Origin: Coemansia sp. RSA 922 | Lineage: Eukaryota > Kickxellomycota > Kickxellomycetes > Kickxellales > Kickxellaceae | Direction of reading: 5' to 3' | Assembly: GCA_027577415.1 (NCBI GenBank) | Contig: JANBQS010000040.1 | Coordinates: 1-48,171, forward strand | Length of the DNA stretch: 48,171 nucleotides | Part shown: positions 37,904-48,081 of the stretch, piece after piece | How the letters are laid out: every line of letters begins with the position of its first letter | Position numbering within the stretch: the first letter of the stretch is position 1 | The notes under the pieces: generated by a model | The model's database searches: none | Seen by the model: the letters and a program-made list of their open reading frames with translations, nothing else | Told to the model about the DNA's origin: nothing | Made by a program: the position numbers and the translations under genes

Positions 37904-39294
37904 ATACACATATATTACTCTTATATATCAGGAAGCTCATTCAATTTAGAACTGTTTCCTTTTATGTCACTACCCCAACAAGTTGACTCATTGCATAGAG
38001 CTTGCAAAAAAGCGCTTAAAGGTTGCGCTAAACAATGAGATTGTAATAATGCTGCAAACCACAGTGGTTCAGCAATCGGCTCCCTAAGCATAGACTACAA
38101 GTGAGGAGGAGAGCGCAGCAAAAATATTACATTTTGAAGCGATTCCCGTATAGTAGGCGGCCACCATCTTTTTAAGCAACATTGACAGTCAGCTCCGTTC
38201 AGTAATCTACCAACCAGGACGCTACTATGTGTCACAATATAAATGAGTAGTCACTTGCTAGAGACTTTAAAGCGGGCGTCCATTTCTAAGCGTCCCGACA
38301 TACACATACCCTCTCTCTTGGCATTCCTTATGTAAATTAAATAAGGTTATGCTCTATTATACCCCTTCATTGTTCGCTTCCCAATCTCGGCAAGTTGACC
38401 GGAGTGATACTACTAACACCGACCAGGCCGTGCAGTCGGTATCACAACAGCTGAGTGAGTTGCCACAAGTCCCAGAACGACGCGGCTGCATTCTTATCTA
38501 CCATAGAGGCCAGTCGATAATGCAGCTTCAAGGCTTGGACCCACAGGCGGTGTTACACAAGTAGATTTTGTAATGTTAAAATAACAAATTCGTAAAAACA
38601 AGAGTAAAACTCCCCGATTCCTCAGCCTAGTGCTGAGCGGGATAAACATATAAATACTGTTGAGACATACTCTGATCATCTCAGTCAATCAGTGCCATGT
38701 CACATACGATGGCTATGTGACAGGCTTGAATAAAATTTTTGCCGCTCTTCAGGCATTAGTTGTTTACGAAAATACCATGAAACGTTTTTGCTCTATTGCT
38801 CGAGTTAAAATAATAACCTCTGCGTTTGATTTGGACTATTCCAAAAATAAAACAACTACGACACTCGAATACCTCACTAGATGCTAGTTATGTGAGCTGT
38901 GGCGATAGAAATACATTGTTAGAGTATGACGAGCCCTAAGAAATTAGTTCATAAAATATCCACAGCCAAATAAACTTTGTCGTTTTTGCGTGTTTGAAAA
39001 AACGCATTCTTTTCGAGTGACACTCTAGGATAGGTTTTATTTTTATCGGCGCCAAGCACAGAGGCTCGATCGCAGTAAAAATAGGGGGGCATCCACTCAG
39101 GAACCAAAAAGGGGATTAGGGTCGTGAACCATCTTTCTTCTCTCCATTTTTTTTTTTAACTTTTCCACCTCATCTAACCTTTTAAACAGTTTTTAAATTT
39201 GACAAATGTCGTTTGTTCAGAGCAAGTATCTACAATAGCGACACCTCAGACCAGTGAATATTCTCAAAACACCATGTACTAAACCGTTTATATT
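37904..39294. other. Intergenic region before AIP1
   Basis: About 1.4 kb. An ATG ORF of 71 codons (38349-38564) resembles nothing and has no clear promoter. TATAAATA at 38651 is followed only by a 6-codon ORF. The last 250 bases hold the AIP1 promoter, with a GATCGCAGTA motif (39068), a TAGGGTCGT motif (39116) and TTTTCCACCT (39161). A TACTAAA/TTATGTTAG pair at 39276-39299 looks like the end of a 5' UTR intron. Confidence 0.5.
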
Positions 39295-41085
39295 ATGTTA
39301 GAGAGCTACTTTGCGCCCAACCCAGCTACGACTCGTGGGCAGCCCGTGCGGTTGTCGGCAGACCCGTCTGGCAAGCAGTTCGTCTATGCTAGCGGGCGTT
39401 CAATAGTGATTCGCAGTCTCCAGGACCCGTCCAAAAGCCGCGAGTACACAGGACACACTCAACCAACCAGCGTAGCAACGTTCTCTCCATCCGGGTACTA
39501 CATAGCGTCTGGCGACATTGCCGGCAATGTACGTATCTGGGACTCGATCAACGACGAGCACATATTGAAGAGCGAATTCCGACCAATCTCGGGGCGTATC
39601 AACGATATTGCATGGGACATGGACAGCCAGCGAGTAATGGCGGTGGGCGAGGGAAAGGAAAAGTTCGGACACGTATTTGCGTACGACTCGGGCAACTCGC
39701 TGGGTACAGTTGAGGGGCATAGCAAGGTTATCAATGCGTGCTCGATGCGGCAGCAGAGGCCGTTCCGCGCGGTTACTTGCTCGGATGACGGGACGTGCGT
39801 GTTTTACCATGGCCCACCTTACAAGTTCAATAGCACACTGAAGGAGCACTCGGGATTCGTCATGGATGCCAAGTATGCGCCCTCGAATGAGTACTTTGTG
39901 ACGGCGGGTGCCGACAAGAAACTCTTCTTGTATGATGGCAAGACAGGCGACCTTGTGCGCCAAGTGGCAGCCAATACAGAGTCGCCGCATATGGGGTCGA
40001 TTTACGCTGTGGCTTGGAGCCCAGATAGCAAGTTTATCGTGACGTCGTCGGGCGACCGCACTTGCAAGTTCTGGGACATTGCTCAAGACAAACTTGTGAG
40101 TACCGTGCAGATCTCCAGTACCTCGGCGCCCGAGTACCAGCAGGTGGGGAACCTGTGGGCAGGCGAGCACATCATCTCGCTCTCGCTGTCGGGCGATATC
40201 AACGTGCTCGAGATGGGCAATGAGCGGCCAGTGAGGGTCATCACGGGCCACCAAAAGGCTATCACGGCAGCGGCACTTACTCCCAGCGGCACACTGTACA
40301 CGGGCAGCTATGACGGAAAGCTGTGTACCTGGGATTTTACGGGACACGCTCAAACAGTCGAAGGGCCCAAGAACGAGGCCAAGCCCGAGGACATGGTAGC
40401 CTGCGGTGATGCAGTGGCAATGGGGTTCATTGACGATGTGGTGCGTTTTGCCGAAGGATCCAAGATTACTGGAGCTAGTTCCGGGCTCAGCGCAGCGCCC
40501 GTGTCTGTAGCCATTGAAAAGAACGGGACCACCGTAGCAGCGCTGGCCAACGGCGAGCTGGTGGTAGTGTCGCGTGCCAAGGTAACCAAAGTGACCACCA
40601 AGAGTGAGGCTCGCGCAGTCGCCGTCTCGGGCTCTACGGTGGCAGTTGGTTATGCCGACCACTCGGTGCACCTGTACCATCTCCAAAGCGACACGCTTGT
40701 TGCTGCCGGAGTTTCGATGACAGCCAATACGCGCGAGATCACGCGATTGGCATTCACACACAATGGGCAACTCTTGGCGGCGGGCGATGCTGGCGGCAAG
40801 ATCGTCGTAGCCAGAGCGGATACTGGCGAGACAGTGACTGCGCGGTGGGGAGCACACACAGCGCGTATCTACGGACTGGCCTGGTCCTCGGACAACCAGC
40901 ATGCCGCGTCATCGGCACTGGATGGGCACGTAATAGTCTGGGACGTTGCCAACCCACTGCGCAAAACATTGATCAAGAACGCGCATCTCGGCGGAGCATC
41001 CTCCGTCGCATTCGTCGACCCCCAGACTATCGTCAGTACTGGTGCTGATGGTGGTGTCAAGGTATGGACTATCCAGTGTATTTGA
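39295..41085 (+). CDS. AIP1: Actin-interacting protein 1 (AIP1/WDR1)
   Basis: A 596-residue twin seven-bladed WD40 propeller that works with cofilin to disassemble actin filaments. It follows the family closely: PSGYYIASGDIAGNVRIWDS, INDIAWDMDSQRVMAVGEG, GTVEGHSKVINACSMR, PFRAVTCSDDGTCVFYHGPP, FNSTLKEHSGFV, YAVAWSPDSKFIVTSSGDRT, and the C-terminal VAFVDPQTIVSTGADGGVKV. ATG 39295 gives MLESYFAPNPATTRGQPV. A 5' intron is suspected; an upstream ATG at 39206 (MSFVQS) followed by GTATCT would join out of frame, so I keep 39295. Its 3' end overlaps the convergent TMEM243 gene by 17 bases. Confidence 0.95.
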   Translation: MLESYFAPNPATTRGQPVRLSADPSGKQFVYASGRSIVIRSLQDPSKSREYTGHTQPTSVATFSPSGYYIASGDIAGNVRIWDSINDEHILKSEFRPISGRINDIAWDMDSQRVMAVGEGKEKFGHVFAYDSGNSLGTVEGHSKVINACSMRQQRPFRAVTCSDDGTCVFYHGPPYKFNSTLKEHSGFVMDAKYAPSNEYFVTAGADKKLFLYDGKTGDLVRQVAANTESPHMGSIYAVAWSPDSKFIVTSSGDRTCKFWDIAQDKLVSTVQISSTSAPEYQQVGNLWAGEHIISLSLSGDINVLEMGNERPVRVITGHQKAITAAALTPSGTLYTGSYDGKLCTWDFTGHAQTVEGPKNEAKPEDMVACGDAVAMGFIDDVVRFAEGSKITGASSGLSAAPVSVAIEKNGTTVAALANGELVVVSRAKVTKVTTKSEARAVAVSGSTVAVGYADHSVHLYHLQSDTLVAAGVSMTANTREITRLAFTHNGQLLAAGDAGGKIVVARADTGETVTARWGAHTARIYGLAWSSDNQHAASSALDGHVIVWDVANPLRKTLIKNAHLGGASSVAFVDPQTIVSTGADGGVKVWTIQCI

Positions 41086-41383
41086 GGAAATACAAGTTTG
41101 CGCAAATGCATAATAAAGTTATCGCGAACCCTAGCGAGAATATCATGTACTTGAAATGCGGTTCCAAGTCTCCCAGTCGATACCAATTCACTAGCCGAAC
41201 TTCAATAGCTGCGAATAGCGAAATACAAAAGCCTAAAAGTAGGTGTATAAAGATCCCTGTGTGAACGCTGCGTATTACCGAGGCTACTACGGTTACTAGC
41301 GATATAGTTATTATGTACGCGTTGGCGAAGCGTTCAACGAATATCTCGCGACGACTAATGCCGCCAAACAACGGCTCATCCAT
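41069..41383 (-). CDS. TMEM243: TMEM243-like small membrane protein
   Basis: A 104-residue protein with three predicted membrane helices (about residues 22-40, 43-62 and 80-100). The C-terminus, NWYRLGDLEPHFKYMIF then LLCICANLYFL, matches the signature of animal TMEM243 (WYRQGDLEPKF and LCICANLYF as I recall). Its function is unknown in any organism. The ATG at 41383 (MDEPLFGGIS) also mirrors the PLFG motif of the animal N-terminus. It is convergent with and overlaps AIP1 by 17 bases. Confidence 0.85.
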   Translation of the reverse strand: MDEPLFGGISRREIFVERFANAYIITISLVTVVASVIRSVHTGIFIHLLLGFCISLFAAIEVRLVNWYRLGDLEPHFKYMIFSLGFAITLLCICANLYFLKYTG

Positions 41384-41535
41384 GAAAGTGAATTAAGAAA
41401 AAAAAATACAAATTATTAAAGGTGCTAGTTTAAAGAAAGAAATTTATTTGTGCTTGGCATAAAAACACGCGACATTGGATTTCTTGCACTATACTGGAAG
41501 GGTAAATCAGGTAATACCCTCCCCAAAGTTTACAT

Positions 41536-42837
41536 CTATTCTTTCAAGTAACCAACCAAGAACAAGCCCTTTGTCATAACAGCCAGACAGTCTCCATTCG
41601 GGTTCCAAGCCAATCCGCTAACCATCACATTAGCCGACACGAACTCGTTAACAGTCAGGCCTTCACCCAACTTCCACATATAAACTGTCGGAGTTCCTGT
41701 AGCAAACGTCAAAATCATCTCCACGGGACTCCATTTACAAGCCCTGATGGGGCGCAGAGTCTGTGCCACAAACAATAGTTTCATATCGTCGACCTTCCAG
41801 ATCCACACCGCATTAGGCATGCCCTCGCAGACGCTAGCTAGGTACTCGCCGTCCGCTGAAAACTCCAAGATAGAGACTCCCATTTTGGGATCCGCGCGAT
41901 GCACGTCGACTGTGTGCATGACTCGGATTTCGGCTGGCGACTGGGCCAAGTCAAAGCGCGTGCGGATACGCGCCTCGCTCCGCGACTCTTGCCTAATCTC
42001 CACCTCGTTGAACACGTCAGCCTTCTCAGGGATCGCCTGCCTGTGCACGAGCACAGAGAGCGGTCGCCAGGTAAGATGGTTCAAGATCCGGATCTTCTGG
42101 TCATATCCGCCCAGCGCCAATAGCTGGCCACTAGGCGCCCATTCACACGATTTGACACCCAGTGTGTCTTCCGTGTAAACGCGCTTGACGATGCCGCCGA
42201 CGTTAACTATGACAGCACTGAAATTGCCCGCCAAATCCCATGCTACCAAATGCAGGCCATCGGGACTCCACTTGAGTCCAGCCAGATCAATAGTATCCAC
42301 AGCAATCTCCTTAACCATCGACCACGAACTAGTGTTATATATCCCGATATAATCATGGTAGTCGTGCCTCTGCGCTACCGCCATATAATCGCCATCTGGA
42401 TGGAATACTGGTGGTACCCGAGACTTTGGAAACTGTATAAACCGCCGGTCATCAGCGTTCTCAATAGACCAAATGGAGAGTCGGAGATCTAGCTCGCTAA
42501 ACGTCAGTATATGCCGTCCTGCCCACATTGCCTTTTCTATACAAGATACTTCGTCAACAATTGAGCATCGCCAGGTCTCGTCGGCTAGACACCATACGTC
42601 TACGCGGTTCATGGCGTAGGACGCGGAAAGTATAAACTGACTGTCGGAGGACCATCCTAGCTCTTCGATATATGGCAATGTGTCATACGTGCAACTGAAT
42701 ACCCGGTGAATGGTCTTGGGACTATCGGTGTTACGAATTATTAAACGGTGGTCAACAGCTACAGCCAAATATTTTCCGTCTGGCGAGAACGATACCAAAT
42801 TACTGTTGGTCTGCTTGTACAAATCAGAAAACTCCAT
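41536..42837 (-). CDS. WRAP73: WRAP73 (WDR8) WD40 protein
   Basis: A 433-residue WD-repeat protein of the WRAP73/WDR8 family, which acts at centrosomes or spindle pole bodies with SSX2IP/Msd1-type partners and helps anchor minus-end motors and microtubules. Motifs: MEFSDLYKQTNSNLVSFSPD at the N-terminus, YIEELGWSSDSQFILSASY, FHPDGDYMAVAQRHDYHDYI, LKWSPDGLHLVAWD, GYDQKIRILNHLTW, and CKWSPVEMILTFATGTPTVY near the end. The first ATG is at 42837; the frame begins one codon earlier without ATG. It is tandem with POL5, about 100 bases downstream of that gene's stop. Confidence 0.92.
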   Translation of the reverse strand: MEFSDLYKQTNSNLVSFSPDGKYLAVAVDHRLIIRNTDSPKTIHRVFSCTYDTLPYIEELGWSSDSQFILSASYAMNRVDVWCLADETWRCSIVDEVSCIEKAMWAGRHILTFSELDLRLSIWSIENADDRRFIQFPKSRVPPVFHPDGDYMAVAQRHDYHDYIGIYNTSSWSMVKEIAVDTIDLAGLKWSPDGLHLVAWDLAGNFSAVIVNVGGIVKRVYTEDTLGVKSCEWAPSGQLLALGGYDQKIRILNHLTWRPLSVLVHRQAIPEKADVFNEVEIRQESRSEARIRTRFDLAQSPAEIRVMHTVDVHRADPKMGVSILEFSADGEYLASVCEGMPNAVWIWKVDDMKLLFVAQTLRPIRACKWSPVEMILTFATGTPTVYMWKLGEGLTVNEFVSANVMVSGLAWNPNGDCLAVMTKGLFLVGYLKE

Positions 42838-42940
42838 CAAAAGAAAAAAGAATAAAGAAATAAAAAAGAAATATTTTTTTTAAAGAATTGAAAGAAAGGA
42901 AAAAATAATAGAAAGATAAAATTTTTTAAATGTAAACAGA

Positions 42941-45900
42941 TCAAAGGTCCTCATCATCCTCTTCTTTTGGCTCTGGCTTCCGCTTATTGGCATTATTGGG
43001 CTTACTGCTGATTGATGCCAAAGTAGTGCATAGGCGGGTGATGATCGGCGACTTGAAGTTATCCGAAGCAGCCAGCGCATTAAGAGCCGCCATCCACTGC
43101 GCGTCCTCCTTATTAGGCAATGCGTCCTGAGCCGCCAGGACATCGTGTCTGAGACACCTACGAGCCACAGACATAGTAATCTCGATAATCTCACGCAACT
43201 TGGTCTTATCCAAGATGAGCTTAGCAGGAGCCGCCTCAGTAGCCGCCACCTGGTTCTCGGCCGACGCCGCCAGCACCATAGTATCCAGCAACGCATCACG
43301 CAGGGCCTTTAGCAGATCCGCAGCCAAACTCTGAGCCTCCTTAGCATCGACCTCGGCAACCAAAAGCGGCGCTGAGTTGGCCACAACCTCAGCCAGCGCA
43401 TATGCCTGGACCTGTCGGAACACGTTGAGGGCCTGCCGCGGGTGGGCAAACTCTCTGACAGCCTTCGCAGCAACACGCCACAAAAGTGGGAGCTGTGCGG
43501 GGCGGAGCTTGGAGGAAGCGACACGGAAAAAGTCCGCGTGGATCTGAGAGGCCTGACGCGTCATAAAGTCAGACACTGTGGCCGCGTACTGCGCCTCGAC
43601 CTTGGCCTCGACTCCTCCGACATCGAGCAACGAGCGTGTGACGAGAGCAGACGCAGCAGACAATGCGCGTAGCTCAGCCTTGTCAGCCGCCCGACGCGCA
43701 CAGTCGTGGACATGGGCCAGCAGCTGAAGACCCTCCACAGACTCAATAGCAACGGGCACTTTGGCACGGCGAGCAGTCAGCAAGGACATCGCGCGGTCGT
43801 GGATGGGCTTGGACCTGGCGTCGCGGCGGGTAGCCCGGGACAAGTCAATAAGCGCATGCAACAGCCTCAACACCAGTGGGCTCTCCGGCACACGGGACCA
43901 AAACACATCGGCCAAGTCCAGTACGCGCAGCTTAAAGTTGACAAACGAAATACGCAAGTCGCGCTCCACCGTCTTTTGCTGCTTCTTCTGCGCAAATATC
44001 TCAGCCAGCTTGTCGTCAAACACCGTCATCTGCTCGTCATCGAATACTTCCTCCTCTCCCTCAACCTCCACGGCAGAGCCCAGGGCTTCGTGGATCTTGC
44101 GTCTCAGTTCCTCATCCACGTCCCCGCCCAGCTCCTCCATATCCTCGTCTTCCTCCATGTCCTCGTCTTCATCGACGTCCATCTCCATCTGCGCGTCAAT
44201 GCCACCGCCCTCCTCGCCAGCCACGCCCTCCTTCGCCTGCAGAACGCCGATAATTGCGTCAATGGCCGCCGGTGTAGCAAGGTCAGCAAAGGGTGCAAAC
44301 ACGTGTTCGCACAACTTGCGCAGCGCATGCGAGTCCCTAGTCAGGAATCCAATAAGCACGTCGGTAAGAACCTCGACAGGGCGGGGCTCATCGACGGCAG
44401 CAGAGCTGCGCGTAGTGCGCTTGCGTGGAGTAGCCGCGGGCGCATCGAGCTGGGCAACCATTTTCTCGCAGCACTCGATCAGCTCAGGCACAGCCTCGCC
44501 GTACTCGGCGCGGGCCTGCGGGTTACTCGAGAAGGCAGCAAGCACCGCCACATTGCCCACAAGCTGGGCCAATGCGCGAGCACGCGCAGCGTTTGGAGTG
44601 CCGGTCCACGCCTTGGTCTTGGTCTCGAGCATACGCAGAGTGCGCAGCGCGTCGGTTAGCACGGCCCGCGACTCGCGGAATCCCGGCAACACTACCACAC
44701 AGCGACGGCGAGCAGCGCCATCAAGCACGGCAGCCACGACCTGTGTAGCCCACGCGTCGGCTTGTCCTCCACGGCCCACGTCGCCGACAACGCCAACAAC
44801 AGCCACAGCGCAGTAGTCGCGCGTAGTGGCGCTTAGCTGCGGAACAGCCATAACCACCTTGGTGTTGCTTCCGTCGTCGCCGCTCTGGAACGCAGCCTGC
44901 GCTACGACAAAGGCTACAACACTGCGCGACACGTCCTCACTGACCGACACCTGGTCGAACCGCGCCACGCGGATCATCTGGTCTATTGCCCACGCGCGCT
45001 GCCGTTCAATCGACTTGTCCGACACGTTGATGGCTGCCACTGGGTCGGCCACACCATCGCGGCCATGTGCGCGACTCGGCTGCAAAAAGATCTCTTGCAA
45101 GTAGTTGACATACCCGACTATCGCCTCGCCGTCGAGCTTGGCTACAATGCGGCTGGCCATCATCGTCCGGAGACTGGTCTGCTTGCCGCCCGCTGCTTGG
45201 ATCGTGCTCTTTTGGTTCAGCAGATGAGTGAGCACCGCCAGGCCTACCTTGGAGTTGTGCTCGCAGATCTCTACTAGTCGCTCGGCAGCACGCATGCTGA
45301 CCTTGGCCAAAGGCGACTTTTGTGCCAGGGAGATGTTGTCCGAGAGTGCGCGCACAATGTTGGGCGACATCATCGCTGGAACCGTAGACTCGCTGAGGTA
45401 CGGCAATAGACGCTCAACCAAGAGGAATCCCCAGTAGCGCCGGAACTGCGACGCACCAGCAGCAAACAACCCGCGCTCAACCACGGTATCCCACAGCGTC
45501 TCAAACTCCATCACTTTGCCCTCGACAACCTCTGCGGCTCTTTCTTTGTTGTAGTACAGGTCGAAAACCTCGTCCCACACAATATGCAGCTGAGGATGCC
45601 AGCTCGAGAACAGTGCCGTGTTTTCCTCCGAAGTCTCGCACAAAATGCTCACGAGCTTGCCCACGTTCTTCTCTGCAAACATGTGCTTGCCCTGCCACTG
45701 CGGGAACGCGCTATGCCAGTCGTACTCCGGGTACTGACGCCGCAACTTCATTGCCAGGTACAGCTCATCCGGCGTCTCAATAACACCCTTATCAAGGGCC
45801 ACTGCCACAAACATAGTGATCAGCTCATCGCGGAACCCAAACCCACTGAGCATCGGTACCATCGAGGCCAAAGTCACATAGGCGATTTCTCGTAAGTAAG

Positions 45901-46387
45901 ATTTCTTGGCTCCAATAGCAGACAACTCGCCGACGATCTTGCGGATCTCCACAGAGGTAGTACCAGGTCTTGCCACGATTCCCGACTGCAACAAAGCCAT
46001 GAGTCCAAAGATCCGTCCGAATCGCATGTCACGCTGCTCCTGTCCCTTCATGCTCTTTGTTGCCATAGTGTACTTCCACAAAAGGTCCAAAATTACCTTG
46101 ACGGAGATACAGTTGATACGGGATAAGAGTTCGGATAGTGCGATCGAGTATCCTTGCCGCGCTCCGTCGCGTGGACTGGCTAGCCCCTTGACCAGACGTT
46201 TGACCGCGTACGTTACATCGCTTGCGCATATCCGATCCAAGTCCTCTTCAGTCTGCGCTTGCTCCTGGCTAGCTGGTCGCTCGGCTTGGAACTTGCATAG
46301 CACACTTATTAGTCCTGTAGCTGCGTCTAGTCGCTTGTCCTCGTCGAGCGACGCGAGACCCCAGTAAAAGTCAAGTGTAGTCGACAT
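42941..46387 (-). CDS. POL5: POL5/MYBBP1A-like ribosome biogenesis protein
   Basis: A 1148-residue nucleolar HEAT-like repeat protein of the Pol5/MYBBP1A (pol phi) family, needed for rRNA production and large-subunit assembly and not a true polymerase. The start MSTTLDFYWGLASLDEDKRL is the family N-terminus (FYW.LAS.D...R..AA), then YAVKRLVKGLASPRDGARQG and GYSIALSELLSRI. A very acidic central segment lies at about residues 745-800 (MEMDVDEDEDMEEDED), followed by VFDDEQMTVFDDKLAEIF, and a basic-acidic tail (NKRKPEPKEEDDEDL). The frame extends to 46498 upstream, but ATG 46387 gives the conserved start. Confidence 0.93.
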   Translation of the reverse strand: MSTTLDFYWGLASLDEDKRLDAATGLISVLCKFQAERPASQEQAQTEEDLDRICASDVTYAVKRLVKGLASPRDGARQGYSIALSELLSRINCISVKVILDLLWKYTMATKSMKGQEQRDMRFGRIFGLMALLQSGIVARPGTTSVEIRKIVGELSAIGAKKSYLREIAYVTLASMVPMLSGFGFRDELITMFVAVALDKGVIETPDELYLAMKLRRQYPEYDWHSAFPQWQGKHMFAEKNVGKLVSILCETSEENTALFSSWHPQLHIVWDEVFDLYYNKERAAEVVEGKVMEFETLWDTVVERGLFAAGASQFRRYWGFLLVERLLPYLSESTVPAMMSPNIVRALSDNISLAQKSPLAKVSMRAAERLVEICEHNSKVGLAVLTHLLNQKSTIQAAGGKQTSLRTMMASRIVAKLDGEAIVGYVNYLQEIFLQPSRAHGRDGVADPVAAINVSDKSIERQRAWAIDQMIRVARFDQVSVSEDVSRSVVAFVVAQAAFQSGDDGSNTKVVMAVPQLSATTRDYCAVAVVGVVGDVGRGGQADAWATQVVAAVLDGAARRRCVVVLPGFRESRAVLTDALRTLRMLETKTKAWTGTPNAARARALAQLVGNVAVLAAFSSNPQARAEYGEAVPELIECCEKMVAQLDAPAATPRKRTTRSSAAVDEPRPVEVLTDVLIGFLTRDSHALRKLCEHVFAPFADLATPAAIDAIIGVLQAKEGVAGEEGGGIDAQMEMDVDEDEDMEEDEDMEELGGDVDEELRRKIHEALGSAVEVEGEEEVFDDEQMTVFDDKLAEIFAQKKQQKTVERDLRISFVNFKLRVLDLADVFWSRVPESPLVLRLLHALIDLSRATRRDARSKPIHDRAMSLLTARRAKVPVAIESVEGLQLLAHVHDCARRAADKAELRALSAASALVTRSLLDVGGVEAKVEAQYAATVSDFMTRQASQIHADFFRVASSKLRPAQLPLLWRVAAKAVREFAHPRQALNVFRQVQAYALAEVVANSAPLLVAEVDAKEAQSLAADLLKALRDALLDTMVLAASAENQVAATEAAPAKLILDKTKLREIIEITMSVARRCLRHDVLAAQDALPNKEDAQWMAALNALAASDNFKSPIITRLCTTLASISSKPNNANKRKPEPKEEDDEDL

Positions 46388-46683
46388 AATTCCAAAAACA
46401 AAATTGTAAACTAAATATCGCTCTAATAACTTTACGAAGAATAGACAGAAAAGGGATACATGCCAGAGCTTAACACTAAGAGAAAAAAAAGAAAGCAAGC
46501 TGTATAAAAAAACTTTATAGAAAATACAAAAAAAAAATATTTTGATCTAATTGGGAATATCTTTAATCACGTCCGCATTCGTGGATCAAATAGCCCGGCA
46601 TTAGAATGGTCCCCAAGCATGCGTTATCTTTTTTTTTTTTTTTGCTTACAGAATTTCAATACTCTTAAATATACATATATAAA

Positions 46684-47092
46684 ATGTCGTCTGCACCCGT
46701 GCGCCAAGTTTCGTCGTTGTTCAAGGTACGGCCATTAGTATTTTGCATTCGTTGGAGCTGCTCCCAGAAGAAGAAAAAAAATGTAACGAAACTCTCAGGT
46801 ACTAAAGAATAAGAATGCATGAATTCTCTCTTTCCTCTAGATTGGTCGTTGGTCCGCTTTGGCTGTCGGTCTCTCCTATGGCTTTTTCCACGCACGTACT
46901 CTACGCAACGAGGCCTCGGCCAGACACATTGAGAGCGAGTATTCTCGCAAGGTCGCCTTGATCGAGGAAGCCAAAAAGAAGTACGCAGAGAGCAAGTCCT
47001 CCAACACCGGCTCTTCGGAAAAGTTCAACTTTGACGATCCCAACTTTGACGCTGACAAGTGGGCCAAGCACCTAGAGTCCAAGTTCAAGTAG
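46684..47092 (+). CDS. ATP21: ATP synthase subunit e (exons 46684-46725 and 46841-47092)
   Basis: Subunit e of mitochondrial F1Fo ATP synthase, which supports dimerisation of the enzyme and cristae shape. It has 97 residues. Exon 1 encodes MSSAPVRQVSSLFK. A 115-base phase-0 intron (GTACGGCC, TACTAAA branch at 46800, CTCTAG end) leads to IGRWSALAVGLSYGFFHART, a single membrane helix with the dimerisation motif GLSYG (GxxxG), followed by a coiled-coil charged tail (RKVALIEEAKKKYAES). It is divergent from POL5 and convergent with the next gene. Confidence 0.93.
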
Positions 47093-47133
47093 AAAAATAT
47101 CAATTAAATGTACGTGACCAAAAAAAATAATTA

Positions 47134-48081
47134 TTAATAGTCTACTGGCTCCTCATCGAGTCCCAGCCATTCGTATAACTCGTCCGCCTCATTGGCTTTG
47201 AACGCATCGTCGTAGAACCCGCGGAGCTCTCCATCCACGTACACCTGTGGAATCGTCATATTGCCCAGCGCCTTTCGCCGCAAATACTTTTTCGCTACCT
47301 CGTCGGCTGCAATGCAAATAAACTCAAAATCCACCTCCTGCGCCTCCAGCATCGTAAACAGCTCCTTTGCCTGGCGCTTGTATATGCGGTTCCCTGATAC
47401 TGTTGACCCGTATACCTGCACCCTGGGTCTTTCAATCTGTACTTCTTTGTCCTCTTCTTCGTTCAGTTTATCACCGTCGTCTCCTTTGCCATCGCTCTCG
47501 TTCGCTGAGTCGCCTTCTTCTTTGCCATCTCTCTGGCTTGTCGAATCGTCCTCTCCACTCGGCTTGGTATTGTCGGGAGGTGGTTGCTCAGCGTCGCTGT
47601 CCGGCTGATCATCCTGGGACTCGACAGCGTCAGCCGCCTCTGCACTCTCGTTCTGAGCACCAGTGTCGACTGGCTCGGGAGCAGAGACATCGCCAGCGTC
47701 GGTATCAACGTCGGCCACTTGCTGTTCTGTCTCAGACTCAGACTCTGAATGCTGGGCCTCCTCAGTTACAACGACATCCACAGTGGCCTCAGCGGCAATG
47801 ACTGGCGCCACTGCGTCAATGATTTCCTCTATCGCTTCAGTAGCAACCGCGACAAGGCCTGCTTCCTCCTCGACAGGGTCTGCTTCCTCCTCGGTCTCAG
47901 GGCGCTCGTCAGCAACCTCAGCAACAGCTTCAGCGACGTCTTTTTCCTTGGTAACAGAACTAACGACCTTGGTAGTTTCTACGCTGGTACTTGTCTCTTT
48001 TGCCTCTGTCGAATGCATTACAACTGCCTCATCTACAACCACTGCCGTAGCTGCCAACGAATTCTCTGCGATTGCGGTCAT
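47134..48081 (-). CDS. SH3BGR/glutaredoxin-like domain protein with acidic N-terminal region
   Basis: A 315-residue protein. The C-terminal 100 residues form a thioredoxin-fold SH3BGR-type domain: VQVYGSTVSGNRIYKRQAKE, LFTMLEAQEVDFEFICIAAD, and TIPQVYVDGELRGFYDDAF with the cis-Pro (IPQV), then ANEADELYEWLGL. There is no CxxC, as in SH3BGRL proteins, so redox catalysis is unlikely. Residues 1-210 are low complexity and strongly acidic (Glu/Asp/Val/Ala/Ser), probably disordered. ATG 48081 (MTAIAENSLAATAVV) is the frame's start. Binding or regulatory function is inferred only. Confidence 0.8.
   Translation of the reverse strand: MTAIAENSLAATAVVVDEAVVMHSTEAKETSTSVETTKVVSSVTKEKDVAEAVAEVADERPETEEEADPVEEEAGLVAVATEAIEEIIDAVAPVIAAEATVDVVVTEEAQHSESESETEQQVADVDTDAGDVSAPEPVDTGAQNESAEAADAVESQDDQPDSDAEQPPPDNTKPSGEDDSTSQRDGKEEGDSANESDGKGDDGDKLNEEEDKEVQIERPRVQVYGSTVSGNRIYKRQAKELFTMLEAQEVDFEFICIAADEVAKKYLRRKALGNMTIPQVYVDGELRGFYDDAFKANEADELYEWLGLDEEPVDY

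Noticed and set aside
39206..39298. Upstream first exon for AIP1 (MSFVQS then GTATCT ... TTAG)
   Set aside because: The splice would place the downstream sequence in the wrong frame. It is more likely a 5' UTR intron or nothing.
39400..40902. 500-codon minus-strand ORF
   Set aside because: Antisense shadow of AIP1; rich in Arg, His and Cys with no domain.
43706..44816. Long plus-strand ORFs (317 and 351 codons)
   Set aside because: Shadows of the GC-rich POL5 coding region; Ser/Arg- or His/Leu-biased with no family features.
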